Shown here one piece after another: positions 20,438 to 31,414 of a stretch of 64,000 bases of DNA. The stretch is from Kalmusia sp. IMI 367209. Taxonomy: Eukaryota > Ascomycota > Dothideomycetes > Pleosporales > Didymosphaeriaceae. Position 1 is the stretch's first letter; each line of letters begins with the position of its first letter. Made by a program: the position numbers and the translations under genes. The DNA is taken from NCBI GenBank assembly GCA_027946365.1, contig JAPEUQ010000003.1, positions 3,286,001-3,350,000 on the forward strand. Reading direction: 5' to 3'. The notes under the pieces were generated by a model. That model searched no databases and was not told the DNA's origin. It saw nothing but the letters and a program-made list of their open reading frames with translations.

Positions 20438-22033
20438 TCATACCAGGATCACTCTTTTCTCCTCACCTATTACGAGAAATTCTTGCCAGGCAAATCTCAG
20501 AGAGCCGCTGCCGACCTCCGCTAAGCCTACAGAATGCGTTCTGACATAAATTGGTTCCCGATAAAGACATATTGTCCCAACTCTTTCATAGTGCTCCTGA
20601 TTTGTCATTGGAACTCTTTGTATGATAAGCGACTCCCGATCATGATAAAGGTCGTCTGTAAGCGGTAAGATGAAAAGCTCCTTCGGATCAATCCGAGCTT
20701 CCTCTGCTCCATCGAACTGATTCGCTACGCGAATGTATTCGGATTGCAGAGTCCAAAGCACTAATCGGCTCCGAAGAATGATATGTGCGCCTGTGAGACG
20801 TCCAAATTGATTGTTCGGGTCCATCAGCGTCACTTTTATTTCTTCTATAGTGACCAGTGAATTCCATGATCGCCCGATACGTAGTATATTTTCGTAAGTA
20901 GTGACTGTGTCCATCTCTGCCCAGCTCCATGATGGGCAGAGATATTCTTTATTAGGCGTAGTTTTACATGCAAGAGCCCGCTTGTGTAGTATGTCAACGT
21001 GTTGAATGAAGCAGAGGTTTCGCCAGAGGATAGCGAGCGGAAAGGTGCGTCTAAACATCCCGGCTAGGTATTCGTCCTCAACTTCATGAGATGCATGCTG
21101 AGCAATGCCTGCAAATGCGGCGAGCCTATCTGGATACAAGCATCCTTTAGCCAATATACTTGTTTATTGGAGAGCGGTGCCTTATATTGGAAGACTCACC
21201 TATGTTCGGATACGTAAGTGCACATCCGGATTAATGCTCGACGAAGCCATTGTATATTTCGAGGATCTCGTCTCTTCCTTCCATGTTGTCTCTCGTCGGC
21301 AATTCGAAGGGAGTTGTAGAGTAAGCAAAGTCTACGTTCACACCAGAAGGATACATCTCACACATGTTGCAGGCTTTGCATTCCCAGAATACCTGCTCGG
21401 ACCCAAAATGCACCGTACGTGATGACAGCAGTCGCTCCTGGAACACCCAGCCACGTTTGTTTTGTGGGAAAGGATACCAACCATGCAGAGTGATATGGTG
21501 TTGAACAAGCAAGTTCAGACTAGGTGGTTGACCATTACAGGCTCTGGAAAAGCGCATTGGCGGTGATGGGTAATGTAATTATGATACTAATACTTCAAGA
21601 GTTTGAATGTCTGAAGAGTGTCTATCGTTGAGGGATATTCGTAATTTGTGGCCATTTGTACACTTTGGAGGTCGCGTCCGTCAAGAGGACAAAGCCCGAG
21701 TATAATGTCGGTGAGATTATTTTCGTGAGAGGGCATTTCGTCATTCCGAACCTTCAAATGGAAATTCTTCAACGATGTTTCAATCTCAGTACCTATTTTA
21801 AATTTGAAATTGCTGACATTTGGTGGGTTTTTGAGCATTTTTCGGTAGGCGATTGAGCAGATTGGGCATCGAGCGACTCCACCTCTTTCAAGATATTCAA
21901 AGCTTGTATCGAATTTTGTTACTTGAAATCGGTAACGAGACTTATGGAAAATATCCTGACATCTCTTGCAGAGCTTGGATATGACGATACTGATAGGCCA
22001 TCCGATGGAAAGGTCGTCCGTTTTTCCGGACAT
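20438..22033 (-). pseudogene. HET-family gene lacking its HET core, with a nonsense codon
   Basis: The start (22033) and N-terminal part look like a heterokaryon-incompatibility protein: SKLCKRCQDIF, then ARCPICSIAYRKML, ending TIDTLQTFKLLKY then TAG. Only 30 nt later the sequence resumes in the typical post-domain region: NKRGWVFQERLLSSRTVHFG, EQVFWECKACNMC. The HET core expected between them (SYCWG and WIDSLCI-type motifs) is absent. A 50-nt GT-AG segment (21593-21544) could bypass the TAG in frame but does not restore the core. Further down an in-frame TAA (21231-21233) interrupts FVEH-SGCALTYPN. After a good 70-nt intron (21199-21130) the frame continues RLAAFAGIAQHASHEVEDEY to a stop at 20438. 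I read this as an inactivated HET gene. Confidence 0.75.
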
Positions 22034-22467
22034 TGTAAAGCTGAGCTCGAAGACGCCCTGAACTTAGCTAATGGATTCGATGCATCAATTCGGAGAGTAT
22101 TTAGAGAGAATATTACACTACAAAATTAATAGTTGAAATAATGTGAGTCGAGATATGCATACGAAAGCATTAGGCTGGACCTGCCGCGCAAACCGGTCAA
22201 GAGGGGGTGTAAGCTTCAGCAAGGCAACAACGAAGATTATCATTGGCCGAAGTTATCCCTTGGCTATTTCAAAAGTAAAGAATACATGGCCTTTGACTAG
22301 CGGCAAGTGCGCACTTTCCTGCTAAGAAGATGCATTGGCGATATCGGGATGTCCATGTGGTTCTGCTGTGATATGATCAGCCACCGGTGCGGCTACAATT
22401 TCGTCACAGATCAGTAAAGCCATAAAACAGAGCTCAAAAGTATAACGGCATATGGTCAAAAAACCCA
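22034..22467. other. Spacer between broken and intact HET genes
   Basis: No gene seen. Both HET genes face the same way, so this is the 3' end of one and the upstream region of the other. Confidence 0.5.
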
Positions 22468-24387
22468 TTAACGTATCTTAATCTTCTCCATGTTCAAACC
22501 TCGACAAGTCTCTACCAACACGTCAAGCTCCAGATCCATTAGCCTTGCAACATAACATTTACCAACCACCCTATAGAATCCTTGCTGCCGCCTCAGCACA
22601 ATCGGATGTCTCGCTCCCGCAAGAAATCTCACAACATCTCCAGGCCGCATCGCTGCTGGGCCGAGACCTATATCGTTCCCACCTGTTTTGAAGAGTCTAA
22701 GCCCGTCTGGTATGATTAGCCAGGAAGCTGGGTTCCGTTCATAATCTTCGTAGAGTTTCTCATTTGGCGGCTCATGAAGACTTTCGCGGAGAGACTGCAA
22801 CATGATCTGCGTAGCGTGCTTCGCCTCGGGGGTTGACGATGTCCTCGCAGCAAGATTTTGGGATATGCTGTGGAATACTGCGAGAATTGTTTGAAGACTT
22901 GACTGGGAATGCGAAACGTCCGTGAATGGATTGTAGCTTTGTGCGATCGCTTTCGTAAAATCCCAGTTCAGATCACCTTCTGGGGTTGATGCGCGCGTCA
23001 AAAATGGCTTTATGTGCTGCATCCAGAAGTCGAGCATAGCGTAAAAGGCTTGCCTCAGCTCGTGATAGTCAATCTCCTCCGATATGACACCAACAGTAGC
23101 AAAATGTACGCTCTGAGTGGAAAGAATATTCCCTTCGCACAACTCCATTACATTTTCCTGTTGCAGACGCGGGAAGAGTGCCTGAAAAGACGGGAATTTG
23201 CCAAAGCGCTGGGGAATCCTTGTCCAGTCTGGTATCCATGAAGCAGCGGGACTCTCGGTCAAGTCTCCCAAGACGGAGCTATGTCGGATGCAACCTAGCA
23301 GATCACCAACAAAGCCATACTTCACAGCAGTAGCGGCAAAGTCGTGATAAATCGTCCGCACGTCTCTCGAATAATCTGGTCTAATAGCCTTCGCAAGCTG
23401 GCTTGTGGCCTCGTGCTTCGAGTTGGAGAAAATACCTAACAGAGCATAGATCCTGTCGCGATCGTCGACGCAGTTGAGCCCCTGTGTCCATCGCATTGCG
23501 TATAGAAAATCTAGGGAGCCGTTTTCGTTTCTGTCTTTGAAGGTATTGAAGGTTTCCAGTTTGAGTAGGGACCTGCCTATCGTCAGGTATTTGTTGGGTA
23601 GTAATTCGATTATGCATTTAGCTGCGGCGCGCAGCTCCTCCCAATCAATTTCTCCCTCTCCCCACATGGCCCAAGCTCCTTTTGCAAGAAGGAGCTCTTG
23701 GAGCACCCACAACCGTTCGAACCATGTGCATTCACTGAGACCTTTGATCGGTTCTACCCACCCAACATCAAGCTCTCCAAGAAAATCCAGTAGTGCCTGC
23801 TGATCGACGATGTTCGCTTTCGAAAGTTTCGAACATGTAGTAAAAGCCGCCGGAGCAAGATTCAACTCGTCAGCCCCAAGCCATATTAGGACTTGGCGCC
23901 CCCCCTTATACACGTCGCCCATGAGTCCAACCTGATGTCCGCGCTCTTCCAAATCGCCTTGATTTATACAAACACCATCGACCCAGATGACGCGGGGCTG
24001 CGCAACATGTCGCAGACGGCTAATGACTTCGTATAAGCTCTTGGTGACCCTTAAAGTCTTCTCACCGCATTTTATCGAATGCGAGAACTGAGAGTCGCCC
24101 CAGACGTAGGAAACCGCTTCGTAATCAGGATTGGTATCTAAGTCGACATGCGTGAGATGGAATGAAAGCGGCTCACTGGGCGAACCTGGAGCAATGGTGA
24201 GGAGGCGAATGAAACGTGGTCCTTGGAGCGGCTCGTAGTGGAAGGGTATATGGGAGGACTCGGTGAACCTGTTGTACTCTGCTTTTGTTTAGTATTTGCA
24301 ATATCTTAAATACAATGATTATTCTTCACCAAAGGGTTTAGTCACATGTGATACACTCACGCCGTCCGTTATCATCTCGCAAGACAT
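22468..24387 (-). CDS. HET domain protein (heterokaryon incompatibility family)
   Basis: A nine-codon first exon (24387-24361, MSCEMITDG) splices over an 84-nt intron to the main exon 24276-22468, giving 611 residues. The HET domain is complete: PDYEAVSYVWGDSQFSHS, then RVIWVDGVCINQGDLEERGH, GLMGDVYKGGRQVLIWLG. The later blocks WFERLWVLQELLLAKGAWAM and DDRDRIYALLGIF are standard for the family, and the C-terminus has the usual GDVVRFLAGARHPIVLRR segment. HET proteins trigger cell death after fusion of unlike hyphae or respond to other non-self cues; the partner of this one is unknown. All core motifs are present, in contrast to the neighbour at 20438-22033. Confidence 0.9.
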
Positions 24388-25093
24388 GTTGTCGGTCTTT
24401 GAGCTTCCAGTGCTACCCAAATGTTGTTTCTCTGGCTTCTATTGAGAATATCTGCGGTCTCTGTGCATGAGGCTTCGGTATACGTGGTCTTCTAAGAAAA
24501 CGCCCTGGACTTAGCAAATAAGCCCGACAGGCTGAAGCCTTGCTGTATTTCGTGTAGCGACGTCTAGGTATCACGTCCCTAAGAGACTTACGACACGAGA
24601 AGCTCAAATTACGCGTGAAAATAGCATGAAGCAAACTCAGGGACTTTAGTAAATATGCCAGACTGCCCCTCCGACGTACGAAGTGAGAGGATACGAGCTA
24701 AGCTATACTCGGTTTAGTGGGAGCCCCAGCTCACCATCAAATGTGGGGGCCAAAATGGAACATTCCATTCTAAACGGACCATTGCTACATGTGACTTCTT
24801 ACATTTGCATAAACTGACCTCTAGTATTCATTAATGATCACTCTGAAGATCGAGTTCCTTTTGTTCTTTTTCGATTGATCAAGAATCAATAGACATCTAG
24901 TAGCAATATCAATCTAACTATGACCGTACTCTATATTGAAATGCACTACAAATGATAACCCCAACGTAATATGAAAAACATTGACAAGCTCATATGCTCA
25001 CATCTTCCTCTCTTACAAGACCAACCCCCAATAGCAAACCCCCCACAAGAGCACTCTGCAGCCTCTCGCCCAAGACTTAAGTTCCCTCCCAAA
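24388..25093. other. AT-rich intergenic stretch
   Basis: About 0.7 kb without a credible gene, rich in A and T, upstream of the HET gene and at the 3' side of the Cys/His-rich gene. Confidence 0.5.
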
Positions 25094-25777
25094 TCAAATA
25101 CCCCCACCATGCATCCCCCTCACATGGCCCTCCACCACGACCCCTCTCCAACCGCCTTCTTTCCTATACACACTCCCACACCCTCTCACAAAACACCTCG
25201 AATGCCTCTCCTCCTCCGCATGCACCCCGACATCGTCCCACCGCATACACACTCCATGCACGTCGCACTGCACCGGATACTCGATCCCATGCGCCCATAG
25301 GCGCTCCTTGTCGGCGAAGAACAACAGACACGTAGCGCACTGCGTCCGCTCGGAATTCGCCATCGCAGTAAGACTACGCGTTCCGTGGACATCGACGCTG
25401 TACGTGAGCGACGTTATGGCGTGCGTGGTAGATAAATGCGTGAACGTTTTTGCGAGGGGGGAGAGGGTACTGGGGAGGAGAATAGGATCGGTTGTGTGCT
25501 TATGGCCATATCCGATATCGTTGTATTTCCAGTCGGGGTCGTCGTAGCGGGCAAGAGCGCTGCTGGTACTATGGTACGGTTCGAGGCTATCATAGCTGTC
25601 GCGGAAGCCGATTTGCAGCGGCTTGCGCGGGCGGGTATGGTATTTCGTGAGCGCGAGGTTGGTGGTGCGGTACTTGCTGTCCGAAGTGTTGTGGTAGGAT
25701 TGCAGGTATGGGTTGTGTTGGGTGCAGTAGGTGCCGCGGCCGTGGAAGTGAGCACTGCAGATAGTACAGTACGGCAT
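25094..25777 (-). CDS. Cys/His-rich hypothetical protein, possible zinc-binding
   Basis: A single-exon frame of 227 residues from an ATG at 25777. The N-terminus MPYCTICSAHFHGRGTYCTQ has two CxxC/C..H pairs. The C-terminal third has TQCATCLLFFADKERLWAHG, then YPVQCDVHGVCMRWDD and RHSRCFVRGCGSVYRKEGGW. The repeated C-x2-C and C/H spacing suggests zinc-bound finger-like modules, though not a standard tandem C2H2 array. The middle is polar and Tyr/Thr-rich. Nucleic-acid or protein binding is possible; no role can be assigned. The gene lies tail-side of VPS15 with a 0.55-kb spacer. Confidence 0.65.
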   Translation of the reverse strand: MPYCTICSAHFHGRGTYCTQHNPYLQSYHNTSDSKYRTTNLALTKYHTRPRKPLQIGFRDSYDSLEPYHSTSSALARYDDPDWKYNDIGYGHKHTTDPILLPSTLSPLAKTFTHLSTTHAITSLTYSVDVHGTRSLTAMANSERTQCATCLLFFADKERLWAHGIEYPVQCDVHGVCMRWDDVGVHAEEERHSRCFVRGCGSVYRKEGGWRGVVVEGHVRGMHGGGI

Positions 25778-26333
25778 TTTGATAGGCGTAGATCTATCCG
25801 CTATCTCAATAAGTATGTCAAACTGTTAAAGATCGGCGACTCGAAAGGGATCTAAGTTGAGAGAGAGAAAAGAAAAGAAAGGAAAAGAAGAGACTGCAGA
25901 TATTTCCAGGCATCAACCAGGCTGAAAAGCCAGCAAAAAAGGCGAGCATGAAGGGCGTGGAGTCACGGCCTCTCGGCCGACACGGCAGTAGTGAGGCGTG
26001 CTGCACAAAACACAAGGCCGCATGCAAACCATAGGCCTGTAAGCGTGCAGCCTTCACCGGTTGCTCTCAAACAGCTCCCTAAATACGAGGATCACCGACA
26101 GATTGAGTAGGCAGAAACGATGCGGTGACACGAAAAAACCATATGAAAAGGGACCGGTGAAAGAGATGAGCAATATGGTACGATGCACAAGGTCATGAAT
26201 TGTCTTAGCTGGGAAGCTTTGTTCGCGTCAAACTTCAGCCTCATCAAAGCGCACGAAAGACTAAGGCCAAGACAAGCCTGAGTATCGGAAAGGGAGCGTA
26301 TAACGGTATATTTATGGCGCTTTGCGCTCTGAC
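25778..26333. other. Intergenic between VPS15 3' end and Cys/His-rich gene
   Basis: Promoter side of the Cys/His-rich gene. A purine run (GAGAGAGAAAAGAAAAGAAA type) begins near 25859. No gene seen. Confidence 0.5.
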
Positions 26334-29300
26334 CTACGCAAACAAATACATCACACCCATCCTATCCCCCGAAATCACCATCCCATATGGCTCCTCCAAC
26401 AGCGCTACATCCGTCACTGTATCTAAATGGCCTCTTAAAAGATGCTGCTGTTGGGCACTAATCAAGCCAGATCGACTGCTCTTCGTCGCCGATTTCTTAT
26501 TTGAGTTCCTACTGTCCCTGCCACTACTCGAAGCCGAGCTCTGAGGCTGCATCAATCTCTCGGTGACTAGAACTGTCTCCGGGCTAGAGGAAGGTTGGCT
26601 AATGACATATTGGGGCTTCAATTCGTCTGGTTCTATGCCGTTAACGACAAGAGATGCATCTGGGCGACTTGAATCCCAATAGCGCACTTTCCAGTCGGGC
26701 CCCGCGGTTAGGAAGAAAGTATGGGCTTTCCACGGGAGCTTCAGATTCTCGACTGTACGTTGCGTTGCTACCACGATAGCGCGGACGCCCTTGTCTGGTG
26801 ACGAGCTTGACGTCGGTTCTAGGGTCGTAGCAAAACGTCCTAGCATGCTACCCGCTGCTTCGGAATCAAGGTCGATGAGTGTGGTGCTTTTGGTTCCGAG
26901 ATCCTTTGCCGTGCCAGTACGGTATACCTCTTTGCACTTTTCCTTTTCAATGTCCCATACTGTGACTTCACCTTGTCCAGTGCCCCCCGTGACGTACACG
27001 CGAGACTTCTTTCCGATCGGTCGAAGATATAGTCGGTGTATTGGGGTCGCACCGTGGAACACCCAAGACTTCAATTGGAGTTTAAAGCGAAGATCCCAGA
27101 GATCTAACACGCCATGGGAGGTGCCAATTAGCAGCCAATACGCTCGTTTATCAATGCAAAAGCAGGTCGGATACCCATGCTGAAAAGGGTTGCTAAGCGT
27201 GTACAATTCCTTCATCGTCTTGAGATCGAGCGCAATGATCTTGGAGGTGTTCGTCGCCATGACAAGAACGGACTTATGGTCTTCGTTGTAGTGTTCCGAC
27301 CAGGTGGCATATTCATCTTCCGGAAGCTGATATTCGCGCAACAGTCGGGGTCTTGAGAACTCCCTCACGTCTTTCGCGTTCTCCTTGCCTTTGTTGATAG
27401 TTTTCATGCGGAAACTATTCCGAACTACGTGCACACTGCCGTCGCTTCCCGTCGCAACGAAACAATACGTATTTTCGACGAAGCAAAGGCTGGTCACCTT
27501 CACTCCTTCGCTTAGCGTGTATGTTTTCTGTGCGTTCATAGTGACATTACGCTCGAAGCGAGATGGGTCCCATAGTTTGACCGTGCCATCGTCTGAGCCG
27601 GAGATGAAGAAGCTCTGATCTCGGGCAACCAATATCCTTCTGACTGCAGCTGTGTGCTCGCTGAGTAGTCCCATGAATGTGCCCTCTGGTCTCCATGGAG
27701 GGCCATTTGGCGATTGTTGTTTATCCTTGTCTTTGTAACAGATGAAAGGTGGTTCGGGCGGTGGTTCGAGTATTTCTCCAAATTCCATTTCGTTTGATGG
27801 GAATCTCTCAAGCAGCATGGAGTCTAACAACTTCAGCACTGCTGGATCATTGCCAGTGTAGTTATGTGCATCTCGAAAGTGTGCGCGTGAAGGACTTCTG
27901 TGCTTGCCGTCTGCCGTTAACGATGAATGTGCTTGCCGAGTGCGTGAAGCTTCCCGGGCGGTAGCGCCATCTACTTTCCCCAAAGCGTTCGCAGATGTGG
28001 TCCCGATCTCGGCTAATGCCTTGTCCCCTCTGCTGAGAAGATTCAGTGCGCTGTTTCTATGACGCAGAGCGTGAACATGATCTGCAGACCCCAAAGACCC
28101 AATCGGTGAGTATGTATTCGGCGAGCCACCCCGAGGAACCTTTAAAGAGTTTCGTCGTGGTTCCGTAGTATCTGAAGATGGTGAATCCAGTCCCGAGCGG
28201 AACGGGCTTGTTGAGGAGCCCAGTTTTGATCGTGAGGGGATAGAGATACGATGATGGGTGTGCTCTTCTCGTGCTAATCGAGTAGTCTGACTGCCGTCTC
28301 GAACTGTTCTTCGAGCCGATTGTACCTCAGTCTCCGTCGTCGAAGCATCTAACAATGCGTCTGCAATCGTTCTTGGTTGGTACCCATCATCTGACTTAGA
28401 CGCGCGGCGTATTTGATCTACCGTCTTCTGTGCATTCTCGAAAAGGACAGTGTGAGGCATGATATCCAAGTCTTTAAGAGCAACCAAGCTGTTGAATTTG
28501 GAAGGACTGGGTGCCAAGCCGTCTGACCGTCGACGCCGGGTTACCCTCCATATGAACTCCCGTAGCGCGACCAGTTTGAAGTCATCGTCAGGTGTCAAGC
28601 CCGCATTTCTCAGCTTTCGTATCCATTGTTCATCTTCTTCCGTCTTCTGCATTCTCTGCAAGACTTTTGCATCCAACTCTCTTCCAGATATCGTTGGCAA
28701 AGTATCTTCCGATGACCCAAAGGAGAAGGTCTGCTGTTGCTTAGCAGGCACCCAGAAGAGCCCTTTTTGCGCTTGTGTAACCCAGTTGGATGCCATCTCC
28801 ATGACAATTCTCGGTAAGGGTTTTTTGATCGAATCAAGTAGGCGCAATTCAGTGAAATCTGAGGGAACAATCTTGAGGTAAGGCCTGATTAGATTTACTA
28901 GAATGCTGTGGCTGTCAGCAACAGAGAGGTACTTCGAGGCAGTCGCAATGAATTGTGTAGCTGCTTCTCGGATCCAAATGTTAGGGTGCATGGTCAGGCG
29001 AGCTACGATATCAACCAACTCCCACGTCTTGGAGCGCTGAAATAAGCCGAGTTCCGCTATTGACGACAGAGCTCGAATGACTTTCTCCACCACAAACTCT
29101 TCCGGATCCGTAAGAGCCTGCACCATCAATGGAAGAATATAGCCTTCTAGGCTGGCTCCGCCCACAAAGACAGCAACACCAACAATGGCGTCAAAGAATG
29201 CACACTTGAGCATCCAATCCGGATCATTTAGGTAGGTGTTCAAGTGGCTCAGCACGACGTCGTTGGCTTTGGGGCTTCCAAAGACAACGCAAAGCTCGGC

Positions 29301-31061
29301 CACTGACCGAAGCATCGCCCGACGGACAGACGAATCGGAGTCTACGAGTAGTGATTTCGTGTGCTTTTCAAATGCTTCAAGTAGGTTTTGACGGTCCGAG
29401 TCAAATTGGTTTCGATTAACAGAGGATGTGAGTTCTTCTTCTGTCTCTCGGGATGCCGCTGTTAGAGTGCCTTCGGCACGGAGAGCTTGGATGATATTAA
29501 GATATCGCGCCGCAGTAGTCGCTAGAGTCCCAATACACCATGCGTAGTGCATACGAATCAGAGGGCTGACCGTAGTGGAAGAGTGTGGTAGATACCGCTC
29601 TAACCGAGGTAGAATGTATTCCGGGAAGACATAAGCATTGATAGGTGATACGACATGGACCATGTCAAGTATTTGCGTCATTGTACGTAAAGCCGCAATT
29701 TTCACTTGTATCGACCTGTCCGTCAATAACGTTGCTACGTATGGAACGACGCGATCTAGCTTTGCCTCATCTGTAAGCTTTTCAGCGAAAGCTAGGAGCA
29801 GCTCGAGACCCCGCAATCGAGCTGAGGCTCTCGCAGTGCCTCGCAAACAAGATACAACAATGGTGAGAAATATGAGATTTCCGTCATCAACAGCTAGGCT
29901 TGGTGTCGGAGAAGCCTGATGTTGATAGTTCGGAATGTCGATGCATAGAGGGAACAATCCTGCGTTCGGCTTCGGCGGAGAGTGTTGTGGCTTTTCTGGG
30001 ACACCGTCTTCATTGCTCGAGAGTAAATGTGAGATTTTGTCAAAATCACTGTATATTTGCTCTATCCGGTCATCAGGCTCGCCAAGGTGTTCGTTCACCG
30101 TGGTCACTGGTTTTCGACCGGACGATGGGTCTGTGATTGAGTGCATGTACTGCTGGAGGAAGCCATAGAAGTAATGAGGGAAGACCTTCCCTTGCCAGTG
30201 TTCCAAGTAATCTTCAGCAGACATGCGTGAGTTTGGATCCAACTGTATCATATGCATAATAAGCTCTCGCACGTCTTTGTCTTGGATCTTGTTCAAATGC
30301 AACTGTGCAGGGTCGTATTCACCTTGGCGGTATTTGAACAGTTGGCTCAGGCTGAAGATAGGAGACTCCAAAAAAAGCTCAGCGATGACACATCCGACAG
30401 AGAAGATGTCCATGGCCCATGTTATGACACCTTCGCCTTCAGGGAGAGTTCCAGAACTGAGGAACCGTTCGGGGGCAAGATAGCAAGTACGCCGGCCTGA
30501 CATATCGAAGTAGAAGGAGAAGTCGGCAGGATTGTCTTCGGGAAGAAACGGTGGTTTGTAAGAAGCGGAAAAATCCGTAAGGTAGAGCCAGTTCCATGAT
30601 GTAACAAGGATGTTTTCAGTCTTGATATCGCCATGGTAGATGTTGCGAGCGTGGCAATCGCGGACAGCGCAAAGTAGCTGGAACGAGAGCCATTTCTTCT
30701 CAATCTCCTCGAGGAATGGACGGGTGCTCAGACGATCATACAAGGAACTGTGAATGTACTGGCGCACGAGGTAGCCTCCAACGGCGGTCTCTAGGATGCG
30801 ATGATAGCCCAAAGCATTAGGCACGTCGGCAAGCAGCTTCCGCTCCTCGACAAGACGTCCGACATAGCGGTCGAGGTTAAACTGGGCATAGGGCTTCATA
30901 ACCACGCGGGCCACGACCAAGCCATCTTTATGCCTAGCTCTTACCGTTTTCATGAAGCGGGCGGCCCCGAGAGACTTTTCATAGCGGAGGTCGGCCAACT
31001 CGGGCACGTCAATGTTGGCTGAGCCGGCCGACAGCGTGGTGAGGGAGAAGCCTTGACCCAT
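26334..31061 (-). CDS. VPS15: VPS15 / PIK3R4, regulatory protein kinase-like subunit of PI3-kinase VPS34
   Basis: An uninterrupted frame of 1575 residues, close to the usual length for fungal Vps15. It begins MGQGFSLTTLS, an N-myristoylation consensus. The kinase-like domain (about residues 27-300) has IYHGDIKTENILV and LTDFSASYKPPF, the divergent catalytic and DFG-region motifs typical of Vps15, and CYLAPERFL. HEAT repeats fill the middle (for example LLTDRSIQVKIAALRTMTQI), followed by a disordered Ser/Arg-rich linker and a C-terminal WD40 propeller (SEHTAAVRRILVARDQSFFI onward, ending GMVISGDRMGVMYLFA). With VPS34 and VPS30/ATG6 it makes PI3P for endosomal sorting and autophagy. It is divergent from ALG2, with 353 nt between start codons. 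Confidence 0.97.
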   Translation of the reverse strand: MGQGFSLTTLSAGSANIDVPELADLRYEKSLGAARFMKTVRARHKDGLVVARVVMKPYAQFNLDRYVGRLVEERKLLADVPNALGYHRILETAVGGYLVRQYIHSSLYDRLSTRPFLEEIEKKWLSFQLLCAVRDCHARNIYHGDIKTENILVTSWNWLYLTDFSASYKPPFLPEDNPADFSFYFDMSGRRTCYLAPERFLSSGTLPEGEGVITWAMDIFSVGCVIAELFLESPIFSLSQLFKYRQGEYDPAQLHLNKIQDKDVRELIMHMIQLDPNSRMSAEDYLEHWQGKVFPHYFYGFLQQYMHSITDPSSGRKPVTTVNEHLGEPDDRIEQIYSDFDKISHLLSSNEDGVPEKPQHSPPKPNAGLFPLCIDIPNYQHQASPTPSLAVDDGNLIFLTIVVSCLRGTARASARLRGLELLLAFAEKLTDEAKLDRVVPYVATLLTDRSIQVKIAALRTMTQILDMVHVVSPINAYVFPEYILPRLERYLPHSSTTVSPLIRMHYAWCIGTLATTAARYLNIIQALRAEGTLTAASRETEEELTSSVNRNQFDSDRQNLLEAFEKHTKSLLVDSDSSVRRAMLRSVAELCVVFGSPKANDVVLSHLNTYLNDPDWMLKCAFFDAIVGVAVFVGGASLEGYILPLMVQALTDPEEFVVEKVIRALSSIAELGLFQRSKTWELVDIVARLTMHPNIWIREAATQFIATASKYLSVADSHSILVNLIRPYLKIVPSDFTELRLLDSIKKPLPRIVMEMASNWVTQAQKGLFWVPAKQQQTFSFGSSEDTLPTISGRELDAKVLQRMQKTEEDEQWIRKLRNAGLTPDDDFKLVALREFIWRVTRRRRSDGLAPSPSKFNSLVALKDLDIMPHTVLFENAQKTVDQIRRASKSDDGYQPRTIADALLDASTTETEVQSARRTVRDGSQTTRLAREEHTHHRISIPSRSKLGSSTSPFRSGLDSPSSDTTEPRRNSLKVPRGGSPNTYSPIGSLGSADHVHALRHRNSALNLLSRGDKALAEIGTTSANALGKVDGATAREASRTRQAHSSLTADGKHRSPSRAHFRDAHNYTGNDPAVLKLLDSMLLERFPSNEMEFGEILEPPPEPPFICYKDKDKQQSPNGPPWRPEGTFMGLLSEHTAAVRRILVARDQSFFISGSDDGTVKLWDPSRFERNVTMNAQKTYTLSEGVKVTSLCFVENTYCFVATGSDGSVHVVRNSFRMKTINKGKENAKDVREFSRPRLLREYQLPEDEYATWSEHYNEDHKSVLVMATNTSKIIALDLKTMKELYTLSNPFQHGYPTCFCIDKRAYWLLIGTSHGVLDLWDLRFKLQLKSWVFHGATPIHRLYLRPIGKKSRVYVTGGTGQGEVTVWDIEKEKCKEVYRTGTAKDLGTKSTTLIDLDSEAAGSMLGRFATTLEPTSSSSPDKGVRAIVVATQRTVENLKLPWKAHTFFLTAGPDWKVRYWDSSRPDASLVVNGIEPDELKPQYVISQPSSSPETVLVTERLMQPQSSASSSGRDSRNSNKKSATKSSRSGLISAQQQHLLRGHLDTVTDVALLEEPYGMVISGDRMGVMYLFA

Positions 31062-31414
31062 GGTGGCGGTTGATGGTGGTCGGTTTCAAGGTGTAGCGCA
31101 GCGATGTAGATGCCTCCAGCGCGCATATTGGGCGCGTCCTCAACGAAGCGGCCGCATGTGCCGTGCAGAATTCACTTCCAAGATTGAGGGCGTTCGTTTG
31201 TGTGTGTAAATGAGCAGCTGCGGGAGCGATGGCGCGAGATAAGGCGCGCGTTGCCAGTCGAGGATCATGTGCTGCGGCACGTTCAGGTCATCGTTCACCA
31301 GCTGGTGACGCGCCCAGGGTCTCCGGCGGCCATCCCAAAACGGGCAAGGGCGTGTCTGGCCGCCGCCTTTTCCACCCAACACGATGCGAAGCTGCAGGCG
31401 GACACACACGCACC

